Origin: CAZODA01 sp964578485
Lineage (GTDB): Bacteria; Bacteroidota; Bacteroidia; Bacteroidales; Marinilabiliaceae
DNA: 33,758 nucleotides
Assembly (NCBI GenBank): GCA_964578485.1
Contig: CAZODA010000033.1
Coordinates: 1 to 33,758 of the forward strand
Direction of reading: 5' to 3'
Positions 16,865 through 27,200 of the stretch are shown here, in pieces (position 1 is the stretch's first letter; each line of letters begins with the position of its first letter). The notes below the pieces were generated by a model. It did not search any database, had not been told where the DNA came from, and saw only the letters and a list, made by a program, of their open reading frames with translations. A program made the position numbers and the translations under genes.

Positions 16865-18334
16865 TTATCTGGAATAATTTGGCGCTTCACTTGTAATGGT
16901 AACATCATGAGGGTGGGATTCAATAACACCGGCATTAGTAATTCGTGTGAAGATTGCCTTATGCAAATCTTCAATGTTTTTAGCACCACAATAACCCATC
17001 CCTGCTCTTAAACCTCCAATCAGCTGATAAGCAACCTCATACAAAGTGCCTTTGTAGGGAACCCTTGCGGATATACCTTCAGGAACCAACTTTTTAATAT
17101 CATCTTCAACATCCTGAAAGTAGCGATCTTTCGAACCCTTTTGCATAGCTTCAATAGATCCCATTCCCCTATAAGATTTAAATTTTCGACCGTTAAAAAT
17201 AATGGTCTCTCCGGGTGATTCCTCCACACCGGCTAACAAAGAACCGGCCATAATTGAATGGGCACCGGCAGCCAAAGCTTTTACAATATCCCCGCTGTAA
17301 CGAAGTCCTCCATCAGCTATTAAAGGAACACCGCTTCCCTTAAGTGCCTTGCTAACCTCATAAATTGCAGTTAACTGAGGTACACCCACTCCTGCTATCA
17401 CACGCGTTGTACAAATTGAACCGGGCCCTATTCCAACTTTAACCCCGTCGGCACCGGCTTTCGCTAAATCACGTGCAGCAATTCCGGTAGCAACATTTCC
17501 AACTATTACATCAATCTCAGGGAATAATCTTTTAACCTTTTTAAGTTTATCAATTACTCCTTTCGAATGACCATGAGCAGTATCAATAATTATACCATCA
17601 ACATTAGCCTCAACCAAAGCCTCAACCCTGGCAATAGTATCATTTGTTACACCAACAGCGGCAGCTACCCTTAAACGTCCCTTATCATCCTTGCAGGAAA
17701 AAGGCTTATCCTTAGCCTTGGTAATATCTTTATGTGTTAAAAGGCCAACAAGCTTGTTTTGATTATCTACTACAGGTAACTTTTCAATTTTATGCTTCTG
17801 AAGAATGGCAGTAGCGCCTTCTAAATCAGTAGTTTGATTAGTGGTAACCAAGTTTTCACGAGTCATTACCTCATTGATTGATTTGCCCATATTGGTCTCA
17901 AATCTAAGATCACGATTGGTTACAATTCCAACAAGATAGTTATCCTTATCAACTACGGGAATTCCACCAATTCGATATTCCTCCATCAAACTCAAAGCAT
18001 CACCAACCGAGCTTCCTTCTAAAATAGTTACAGGATTATAAATCATCCCATTTTCAGCCCTTTTAACAACCTCAACCTGCTTTGCTTGCTTGTCGATTGA
18101 CATATTTTTATGTATAACGCCAATACCTCCTTCACGAGCAATGGCAATTGCCATAAGGGCTTCAGTCACCGTATCCATAGCAGCAGATACAATTGGTGTG
18201 TTTAGCATTATATTGCGTGAAAAAGGAGACTGCAGATCAACTTCACGTGGTAATACTTCTGAGTATGCCGGAACAAGTAAAACATCATCAAATGTTAATC
18301 CGTCCGAAATTATTCTTTCTTCTGTAAATGACAT
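16865..18334 (-). CDS. guaB: Inosine-5'-monophosphate dehydrogenase
   Basis: GuaB (489 residues, full length) oxidises IMP to XMP with NAD+, the first committed step of GMP synthesis. The TIM-barrel active-site loop GIGPGSICTTR carries the catalytic cysteine C308. The NAD-binding DTAHGHSKGV is at about 251-260, and the phosphate-binding loop and flap segments (DGGLRYSGDI, SYRGMGS) follow. Two CBS domains are inserted at about 101-205. The start MSFTEERIISDGLTFDDVLLVP is canonical. It lies between the PD40 gene and the chaperone cluster, with a consensus -7 box upstream. Confidence 0.98.
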   Translation of the reverse strand: MSFTEERIISDGLTFDDVLLVPAYSEVLPREVDLQSPFSRNIMLNTPIVSAAMDTVTEALMAIAIAREGGIGVIHKNMSIDKQAKQVEVVKRAENGMIYNPVTILEGSSVGDALSLMEEYRIGGIPVVDKDNYLVGIVTNRDLRFETNMGKSINEVMTRENLVTTNQTTDLEGATAILQKHKIEKLPVVDNQNKLVGLLTHKDITKAKDKPFSCKDDKGRLRVAAAVGVTNDTIARVEALVEANVDGIIIDTAHGHSKGVIDKLKKVKRLFPEIDVIVGNVATGIAARDLAKAGADGVKVGIGPGSICTTRVIAGVGVPQLTAIYEVSKALKGSGVPLIADGGLRYSGDIVKALAAGAHSIMAGSLLAGVEESPGETIIFNGRKFKSYRGMGSIEAMQKGSKDRYFQDVEDDIKKLVPEGISARVPYKGTLYEVAYQLIGGLRAGMGYCGAKNIEDLHKAIFTRITNAGVIESHPHDVTITSEAPNYSR

Positions 18335-18372
18335 TGGAGCACCTTTTGCATATTATTGATAATAAATTTTGG

Positions 18373-18380
18373 CAAAGGTA
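18373..18380 (-). promoter_or_regulatory. Putative guaB -7 box
   Basis: On the minus strand this reads TACCTTTG, an exact TAnnTTTG match 38 bases before the guaB ATG. The -33 region contains only weak matches. Its position in the 149-base spacer suits a guaB promoter separate from the upstream operon. Confidence 0.45.
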
Positions 18381-18483
18381 CATAAAAATATCAATTGCAT
18401 AAATTTCATAACACGGGAATTCTGAAGTTTTTTTTAAAAAACAAAGATTCAAATTCCAAATGAAAGTAAAGTAAGAAAGCAGC

Positions 18484-20010
18484 TTATCTTGGCGATATCT
18501 CAATTTGCATATTAATAGTTGAGAATCCATCCATATCTGAAAAGGTCAATATTTTTTCTACCGGATCCATGAATCTTTTCCTAAAAACAAACTTATAACT
18601 CTGATCACGAAGTAAATGGATAAGAAAACTTCCATCTTCATCACTTTCTAAAGATGCAATTGGAGTACCATCAAATTTGCTAATACTTATTTGTACCTCT
18701 GCTTCTTTATTTCCTGTTGATGCATTAACAATTTTACCCTCTATAGCAGAAAACCTCAAGGGTTGAAGCAAGCGAAAAGCATAAATATTATCACTGTTAG
18801 TCTCTTTTATATCGGGTCGGTTGGAAGCAAAGTAACCGGATTCATTGTCTTCATTAAATACAATGGTGAAATCATCAAAAGGGCTATTTATGCCGGGCCC
18901 AACATTATGAGGTTTTGAAAATCCATCACCTGCAGGGACAGCAATAAAAATATCAAGACCACCAAGACCGGGTAATCCATCAGAAGAAAAAAACAAACGT
19001 CCATCTTTATCTATATAAGGAAAAACTTCATTCCCGGGAGTGTTAATATCAGGTCCAAGATTAACCGGCTGTGAAAGAAAACCACCTCTACGCTCACTGT
19101 AATATATATCCATGCCCCCATATCCACCGGGCATATCCGATGCAAAATAAAGGCGCTGTCCATCAGGAGAAATTGCAGGATGCGCAATTGAATAACCTTT
19201 TAACTTAAGTGGAAGAGTCGCTAATGCTTTTTCCCATTTACCCTCATTATGGCGAGCAATCAATATGTCAAGTTCACTCTCTCCAAGAGGATTGGGAGTA
19301 GTGTTTCTGGTAATATACATTTGTAAGCCATCAGCAGAAAAACTAACAGGACCGTCATTTAATTTTGATTTTAAATGAGGTGTAAAATACTCAGGACGCC
19401 CTAATTTTGCAAAATCAAGAATTGGAGCGGCATAAATATCAAAAAAAGGAAGATTATTTCTGGTGTCACGATAACGAATAACAGTTTTTCCGGGCCTGTT
19501 TGATGAAAAAACAAGAAAATTGTTCCAAATGGCGGGACCAAATTCTGAAAACTTACTATTTATACTAAGGGGGAAAATTTCAGCTCGTCCCGAATCAGAA
19601 TGTATAGATAAAAGATACTCTTCCGGTGTTAAACCGCGCATAGGCATCTGAGTACGGTTTAACATATGAAATTGTGCGAGATAGGTATTAGATTCTTCAT
19701 ATCTTTTTAAAATACGAAGAGATTTGCCAAGGTGATAATAGGTTTCAGCATCAACATCAGGAAACTCAATAGCTTTTAAATACCATTCAGTAGCATATAC
19801 AGGCATATTCAAATGTCGATAACAATCGGCAATCCTACGGGTAACATAATACCTTGCTTCATCTCCCTGCTCAAGTTTGAGGTAGCGATTAAGGGCCCTT
19901 GAATAGTCGAATTTTTCATACGAGACATCAGCCCTTTGCAATGCTCTACTTTGTGCATTAAGCCCTATTGTTAAAACAAATAAAATTATGATCAGAAAAA
20001 ATTTTCTCAT
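18484..20010 (-). CDS. TPR-PD40 repeat protein, PorE-like but without OmpA domain
   Basis: The 508-residue product starts at ATG 20010, one base after the PorP/SprF stop. This start puts a signal peptide (MRKFFLIIILFVLTIGLNA) at the N-terminus. TPR-like helices (about 25-140) precede a PD40 beta-propeller with repeats such as SFSADGLQMYITRN, ISPDGQRLYFASDMPGG, IDKDGRLFFSSDGLPGLGG and NESGYFASNRPD. A carboxypeptidase-regulatory-like beta domain (about 425-490: IEGKIVNASTG...SDEDGSFLIHL) ends the protein. PorE-type T9SS proteins normally continue into an OmpA peptidoglycan-binding domain, and none is present here. It is the third gene of the giant-protein operon. Confidence 0.85.
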   Translation of the reverse strand: MRKFFLIIILFVLTIGLNAQSRALQRADVSYEKFDYSRALNRYLKLEQGDEARYYVTRRIADCYRHLNMPVYATEWYLKAIEFPDVDAETYYHLGKSLRILKRYEESNTYLAQFHMLNRTQMPMRGLTPEEYLLSIHSDSGRAEIFPLSINSKFSEFGPAIWNNFLVFSSNRPGKTVIRYRDTRNNLPFFDIYAAPILDFAKLGRPEYFTPHLKSKLNDGPVSFSADGLQMYITRNTTPNPLGESELDILIARHNEGKWEKALATLPLKLKGYSIAHPAISPDGQRLYFASDMPGGYGGMDIYYSERRGGFLSQPVNLGPDINTPGNEVFPYIDKDGRLFFSSDGLPGLGGLDIFIAVPAGDGFSKPHNVGPGINSPFDDFTIVFNEDNESGYFASNRPDIKETNSDNIYAFRLLQPLRFSAIEGKIVNASTGNKEAEVQISISKFDGTPIASLESDEDGSFLIHLLRDQSYKFVFRKRFMDPVEKILTFSDMDGFSTINMQIEISPR

Positions 20011-20011
20011 A

Positions 20012-20944
20012 TCAGAAATATCGTGGATTTTGTATGTGTTCTTTCCTGAAATCAAATTCAAAGCCTAGCATAACTTCATGGGTATTACCAAAATATGAAG
20101 AAGTTTTATTAAAACTTGTATCAAATGCATAACCGGCACTAATTTGTTGTGTTATCTTGTACTTTATCATGCCTCCTATTGTTTCTTCAGGTCTGAACAA
20201 AGCACCTATCCATAACTTATCACGAATTACTAAATTTAAATTAACATCTATACCAAGCGGAGCTGACTGAGTAGCACGGAACATGACAGACGGGCGTAAA
20301 GCAAGTTCTTCATTTAAAGAAATTACAAAACCCGACATCAACAAATACAATCTGTTCTCTTTTGAAATAAATGTTGATGACTGTTCATCATAATCATTTA
20401 GTTTATTCTCAACTAAACGTGGTGTTGCCAAACCAACATAAAACTTAGAACCATATATATGAATCCCAAAACCAAAATTAGGGAAAAATTTACTATCAAC
20501 ATAATCGTCACTTATATCAATATCATTGGCATAACGACTTAAATCCTTTTGAAAATAACTAAATCCACCCTTTAAACCAAAAGACATCCGCGTTTTATCT
20601 GACAAATAAACTTGATAGGAATAATCAAGCCAAGTGGTAGTATTTCTGATAGGGCCAATCCTATCGCTAATAAGAGATAAGCCTAAACCAAAATTTTTGG
20701 AAATGACAGGAGTGTGCATTGAAAAAGTCTGGGTTGAAGGAGCATCTTCAAAACCTACCCATTGATGTCGCGACATGATCATAGCTGTTAAAACTCCATC
20801 AGTACCGGCATAGGCAGGATTTAAAACTAATGCATTAAACATGTATTGGGTAAACATTGGATCATGTTGTGCTTTTATGTTGGGTGTTAACACAAACAAT
20901 GAAAGCATAACAAGCGAAATTATATGTTTTAATTTCCTGATCAT
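20012..20944 (-). CDS. PorP/SprF family type IX secretion membrane protein
   Basis: This 310-residue protein is a clear PorP/SprF member. It has a signal peptide (about 1-25, ending NIKA), then the family hallmark QHDPMFTQYMFNALVLNPAYAG and SRHQWVGFEDAP. The rest is alternating beta strands typical of an outer-membrane barrel, with a C-terminal aromatic residue. Family members such as Flavobacterium SprF are needed for export or surface attachment of partners with type B C-terminal domains. Here it follows the giant type B protein by 4 bases, so it is probably the dedicated partner. Confidence 0.95.
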   Translation of the reverse strand: MIRKLKHIISLVMLSLFVLTPNIKAQHDPMFTQYMFNALVLNPAYAGTDGVLTAMIMSRHQWVGFEDAPSTQTFSMHTPVISKNFGLGLSLISDRIGPIRNTTTWLDYSYQVYLSDKTRMSFGLKGGFSYFQKDLSRYANDIDISDDYVDSKFFPNFGFGIHIYGSKFYVGLATPRLVENKLNDYDEQSSTFISKENRLYLLMSGFVISLNEELALRPSVMFRATQSAPLGIDVNLNLVIRDKLWIGALFRPEETIGGMIKYKITQQISAGYAFDTSFNKTSSYFGNTHEVMLGFEFDFRKEHIQNPRYF

Positions 20945-20948
20945 TTAA

Positions 20949-21257
20949 TTATCTTTTAATATAGACACTTCCTTTAAACACCTGTCCGTTAATTTTCAAT
21001 ATATAATAATAAGTTCCTTCAGCCAAGCGGTTGTCACCAACCACCTTGGTTGAAGCACGCCCATCCCATTTATTTTTAAATGGTTTTTCATGGAAAACCA
21101 AATCACTCCATCTGTTATAAACAAATATTTCAATTTCTTTATTATCTTTTTCCAATTCTTCAAGGCCGTGAATAGTCCAAAAATTATTTCGCTCACCTTC
21201 GGGTGAAAAGGCAGCAGGAACGGTTAAATTATCAGGTATTCCATCACCGGTTGAATC
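20949..21257 (-). other. Type B T9SS C-terminal sorting domain
   Basis: These are the last 102 codons of the giant protein. They begin DSTGDGIPDNLTVPAAFSP, continue through IEIFVYNRWSDLVFHE and end GTYYYILKINGQVFKGSVYIKR. This is the gliding-motility-associated (CHU_C, type B) domain that directs cargo to the type IX translocon. In known cases it depends on a PorP/SprF partner, encoded here directly downstream. Confidence 0.92.
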
Positions 21258-24200
21258 AAAAGGAATTATTTCTATTGTAAGAAATGATTCGGCGCAAGCA
21301 TCACCGGAATAACAAGCCTTATAGAATATGGTATCTTTATTGAAAAAGCTTCCCGGATAGGCTGTATAGCTAAGATTTCCTGTTGCCTGCAAAGATACTT
21401 CACCATATTTTGTTTCAGCTTCTGATATTAAAGTCAGAGTCATATTACCACCTGTAGGATTATCAATATTATCCAATAAATTCAATGTTGTAGTTTTACC
21501 ATCTTCAAGGCTAAGGGTTTTAGGCTGAGGCCTTGGATAATATGGATTTATTGTGATAAATACTGTAGCCTGATCACACATCTCGGGATAACCACTATTG
21601 CAAATTTGATATTCAAATTTATCTAAACCATAATAATGAAGATCCGGTGTATAAATTAAAGTTCCATCATTAGTATAATATTCCAAAATTCCGTATTCAG
21701 GTTCAGAGATTATAGTGAGTGATTCAGGAACAATACTATCATCTGGATCAAAATCGTTAATTAAAGGATTAAACAATAATTGAGCTCCTTCATTAAGCAC
21801 TATATTATCATCATTTGCTATCGGTGGTCTGTTCCAGGCAATAACTTCAAGAGTAACAACTGCTTCCCCACAATCGCCTTCAATATCACAAACAGAATAT
21901 TCAAAGCTATCATCGCCAATATATCCGCTTTCAGGCAGATAGAAAATTGTACCATCAGAATTCACTGTTACTTCTCCTTTTTGTGGCGCAGTAACAATTT
22001 CCACTGATGAAGGATCGATGTTATCATCTAAATCAAAGTCATTTTCCAAAACATTCAATAACATTCCTTCCCTTCTTACAGGTCCAAAGTGATCATCTTG
22101 AGGCTCGGGTGGTGTATTAACCCATGTAATTGAGATATAAACAGTGGCCTCTGACCATAAGCCTTCGGGATCGGTAATACGATAAATAAAGAGATCGTCG
22201 CCAAAAAAGTTAAGCTTAGGCGTATAAATTATTCCTCGCGGATTTTCAGTTATTTGAACTCTGCCATTTTCAGGACGCTCGGTAATAGACATAGTTAGCT
22301 CCTCAAGGCTGTTATCAACATCATAATCATTACTCAACACCTCAATTAAACGCTGAGTATTTTGAGGTATAACAGCTATATCATCAACAGCTACCGGAGC
22401 ATCATTTACCGGATTGATAAAAACTGAAACTTTTGCTTCATCACAATAGCCTAACAAATCGCAAATTTTGTAATAGAAAATATCAGTACCATAATAATCC
22501 TGATCAGGAATATATCGTATGCTTCCGCTTTCAGGTACAGGATCAGCGCTTCCATTTTCAGGTGAAACTACTATAGAAATTGAAGATGGGTCTATGTCGC
22601 CTTGCGGATCTGAAACATAAGACAAAATATTAATAACAAAAGTTTCATCTTCATCTATAAAAATTTCTATATCACCGGCTGTAGGTGCTTGCTCAATTAC
22701 CTCAATGCTGACAGTAGCTATGTTACTTATTAATCCGCTTAAATCAGAAATTCTGTAATCAAAACTTATTTCACCATAAAAACCGCTTTCGGGAATAAAT
22801 ATAAGCTCACCCTCATTATCTCCGGATTCAAGCACCCCTGATTCAGGTCCGGAAACAATTTCAATACTTTCAAAATCAATATCATCATCAGGATCCCAAA
22901 CGAGAGTATGTATAGGAATAATTTTAAGAATATTTTCTTGAGTAGTAAAGGAAGCATTTGATGCAACAGGAGGATCTGCTACAGGATGAATTGTAATGTA
23001 AACTGTAGCTTCATTACTTATCATATTAGCTCTATTTCTAACAGTATAAGTAAACTGATCCGGACCGTTATAATATTGAACGGGAGTATATCTAACTATA
23101 CCATTACCAAGATATACAACTGTACCATTTTCAGGTTGATCAACAATATCAACTGTTTCAGGATGCAAATTTGGACCAATATCATTTGCCAAAATGTCTA
23201 TATCAACAGAAGAGCTTTCATCTAATTCAACATAATCATCATTGGCAATGGGTGAAAGTCTCGTAACATCAATAAAAATTTCAGCTGTACTACATTCCAC
23301 TCCCGGATGCCCACGATCACAAATTTCATAAACAGCAACATCTTCACCATAAAAACCAAAATCAGGTTGATAATAAATCTGCCAAATACCTGAAATAACA
23401 GTCATAGTACCATTTTTAGGCTGCTGAATAATGCGTAAAGTAGTCTTATCTATACCTCCCTCAGGTAAATCAGCATCATCATTATCATTGTCCAAAACAT
23501 CTACATAAGTAGGCTCGCCTTCAGGAGTAAAAATTTCATCAGGCAGGGCTACCGGAGGATCATTCACAGGATTAATAGTTATGGTTAAGTTACTGCTTGC
23601 AGTACCATCGCGTCCATCCGAAATGGTATATTCAACATTCAATTCACCCCAGAAATTAAGTTTAGGATTAAACTGATAACTTCCATCATTATTAACAGTC
23701 AACTCACCCTCAGGCAGTGAGGCAGTTGTTCCGGCAGCAAAAGAATTACTACCACGCTTAAAGCTGATAACTGTCAGAGGATCTTCATCTATATCTGTTG
23801 CATCAGACAATAGACCACCTTCCGCACTTACAGTAAGCGGATTATCTTCATCTATTTCTTGTTGATGAGCTTTGGCAACAGGAGGGGTGTTTTGGACATC
23901 AAGCACAACAGATGATGAATTGTTATTTAAATTGCCATCAAATTGATCAAGTTGAATTATGGAAACAGAATTAGTATATTCACCTGACAACCATGAAGGT
24001 GGTAATATAATGGCCCTATATGACAGTATTATTGAATTTCCATTTGCAATTGTAAGATTTTCCCAAGTAATTATATTGTCGGATAAAACACCTCCATGTG
24101 AAATATGTGAAATTCCTCCAAAACCGATAGGTATAATATCAGATATTTCAATACCGGTAGCAGTATGTGGACCATGGTTTTCAATCGTAATTGAAAAGAT

Positions 24201-27200
24201 AACCTGATTCTGAACCTTGGGTTGGAAATTATTCACAGTTTTAGTTATCTCCAAATCGCTCTGACGAGCCATAGCAGTAGCCTTAGCTGTATTATTGGAA
24301 ATATCCGGATCAAATTGCCTTGCCGAAACAGTTGCTTCATTGGTATAGCTGATGCCTTCACCCGGCTCATTTACAATTACGGTTACATCTAAAGTATAGG
24401 ACTGACCAACAGCCATAGTACCTATATTCCAAATACCGTTTGAAGGATTATAACTACCTGTTGCAGCATCATGATGAAGATAAGAAAATCCACCGGGTAA
24501 CAAATCGATCACCTCAACACTATTTGCAATATCAGGTCCATCATTAATAACTTCAACAGTGAAAACAACCTCTTCTCCTACATATGGCGAATTATTAAAT
24601 ACAGTTTTATTAATCCGCAGATCACTTCGCTGAGGAATGATTTCAAGCTCAATTTCATTATTTGCTAAAACAGGATCATGACGTGAAGTTTCAACACTTG
24701 CCTTGTTTTTAAATGACACGCCGGCTAAGGGTTCCTTAACACCGGCAGTAATTGTTAATGTTACTTGCTCATCCTTTGCAAGATTACCAAGCTCCCATTT
24801 TCCGCTTAAAGAGTTATAAGTACCTTTTGTCACATTATGACTCAGATATTCTAAGCCTCCGGGCAATTCCTCATCCACAACAACTTCTTTTGCCGGATCG
24901 GGACCATAATTTACAAGCTTAATGGTATAAATAACCTGATCACCAACATTGGGAGTAGAATTATTAACTATTTTGGATATTTCAAGATCGCTCTCAAGGG
25001 GTATCACAGCTGCCTCTGAACTATTATCGGAGGGATTGGGATCAAATTGATCCCCACTTATAGTAGCAGCATTAATATGACTTATACCAGCACCGGGAGC
25101 ATTAACCTCTGCTACTATGGTCAATGAAGTTGACTCACCATTCTCAAGACTCGAAATTGCCCATAACCAACTATTAACATCAAAGAGTCCTTTCTCTGCT
25201 TGATGGGATGAACGTTCATAGCCATTTGGAAGTGGATCATGAACTTCTATATTTGTAGCTACATCGGGACCATTATTACGAACGACAATGGTAAAAGTAA
25301 TTTCATCACCAACATCAGGGCGTTCTATATCAACAGTTTTTTCAATAGAAAGATCAGCCACATTGGCATAAACACTTTCTTTTCCTTCAAATGTATAAGT
25401 TTCACTATTAAATGTAAATTCTGCATAAGCAGTATTGGTGAATATGGCAGCATTAAGATCATTCGCCTTAATAGAATAAGTAGTACTAAATTGCTGTGAT
25501 GCACCGGGAGCAAGTGCTGCAATAGTCCCGCTAAGGTTGGTTAGTGGGTCGGAAACAGAAATATTCTTCAAACTAACATTACCGCTATTTGTAAATATTA
25601 TTACATAATCTATATTATCTCCTTCCTCAGTAAACAACTCGGGACTGCCGGACTTTGTAATTGTAATCTCAGGCCTCTGATCGGCATAAACAGTAATATC
25701 AGCTGTTTCAGTAACATCATCCCACGTTACTCTTACTTCGTTGTCAATGCTTCCATCATCCAAGTCATCTTGGGTAACTTTATACTTGCCTGTAAAATAT
25801 GCTTCGTCTCCTGGTGCTAAAGTAGAAATAGTACGATTAATTTCTGCTAAATCATCCTGTACACTGATATCTTTCAGGGTGATATTTCCGGTATTTTTTA
25901 CTGTTACTTTAAACTCAACGTCTTCACCAAGAGAAGAATATTCTCCATTAGCACTTATATTCTCAATAGTTACACTATATGAAGACTCTTGTGTGATATC
26001 AAAAGTGTTAGTATCATTACTTTCAAAAACTTCTTCCAAAAATATGCCGCTAACAATAACTTCGTTTATAAATTTACCTCTGTCAATATCTGCTTGTTGA
26101 AGCTCGTAAGAGTATGTATCAGGACTATCAGGCTTTTCAATCTTAGCCTGAGGCGCTAAACTTTCGGATATTAGCTCATCAAGACCTATTAAGGAGTCAA
26201 TTATACGTATTTCTGTTAAAGTAACATTTCCTGTATTTTTAATTGTAAAATTATAAGTAAGATGATCTCCGGCACTATGCATACCATTGCCATCAGTATC
26301 AACAAATTCAGCTTCTTTTTCTACAGAAAGAGTTGCAATAACATTTGGCACAACAGATACATCATCGTTATTATTATCCTCATCCAAATCTTTTTGATCA
26401 CTGGAAATAATCTCTGAAATATTGCCATATTCTTCGCTTGTTCCTGTGGGTTCATTAACAGTGGCAGTAATATTTAAAGTAGCGCTAACTCCTATATCCA
26501 AAGCTCCAATATCCCAAATCAAAATACCTTCGGAAACTTCAACATTGTCTTCATCATCACTTCCTATAAAAGTATAGCCCGAACGAAGCTCATCACTAAC
26601 TTTAACACCGGTAGCAGCACTTGGACCATGATTTGTAACAGTAAGGGTGAAAATAACATCACTCCCAACATCGGGTTTATCATCATCAACCTCTTTTTTG
26701 ATTTCTAAATCTGCAACAGGAACAGGTGTTACACTTACAGAAGCTTCATCATTGTCGGGTTCCTTGTCTTTTGTATCGGATGAGACAGTGGCAGTATTTT
26801 CATAAAAACCGTCAGCGTTAACTGTGGCAGTAATAGTTAGACTTGCTTCAACATCTTTTGCAAGTGAGCCAACAGACCATACCCCGGTTTCTACATCATA
26901 AGAACCACCACCTGTATCTGATACATATGTATAACCCGAAGGAAGCTGATCGCTTACTTCTACACCGGTGGCCTCACTTGGACCGTAATTTCTAACAGTA
27001 AGGGTAAAAACAACATTACCACCAACGTCGGGAGTATCGTTATCAACCTCTTTTATTATACCTAAATCTGCAACAGGAACAGGTGTTACATTTACAAAGG
27101 CTGTATTATTGTCAAGCTCTCCGTCATATATTTCGGATGAGACAGTGGCTTCATTAGTATAGCTAATACCCTCACCCAAATCATTTACAATAACAGTTAT

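Noticed and set aside
18335..18483. Missing OmpA domain of the PD40 protein restored by a frameshift downstream
   Set aside because: I looked for OmpA-type motifs in the minus-strand frames after the stop and saw only AT-rich non-coding sequence before guaB.
25741..26100. Open frame of 119 codons on the plus strand inside the giant gene
   Set aside because: It lies opposite a clear repeat-protein gene, has no family motif, and arises from the compositional bias of the DUF11 repeats. No promoter or ribosome binding site is evident.
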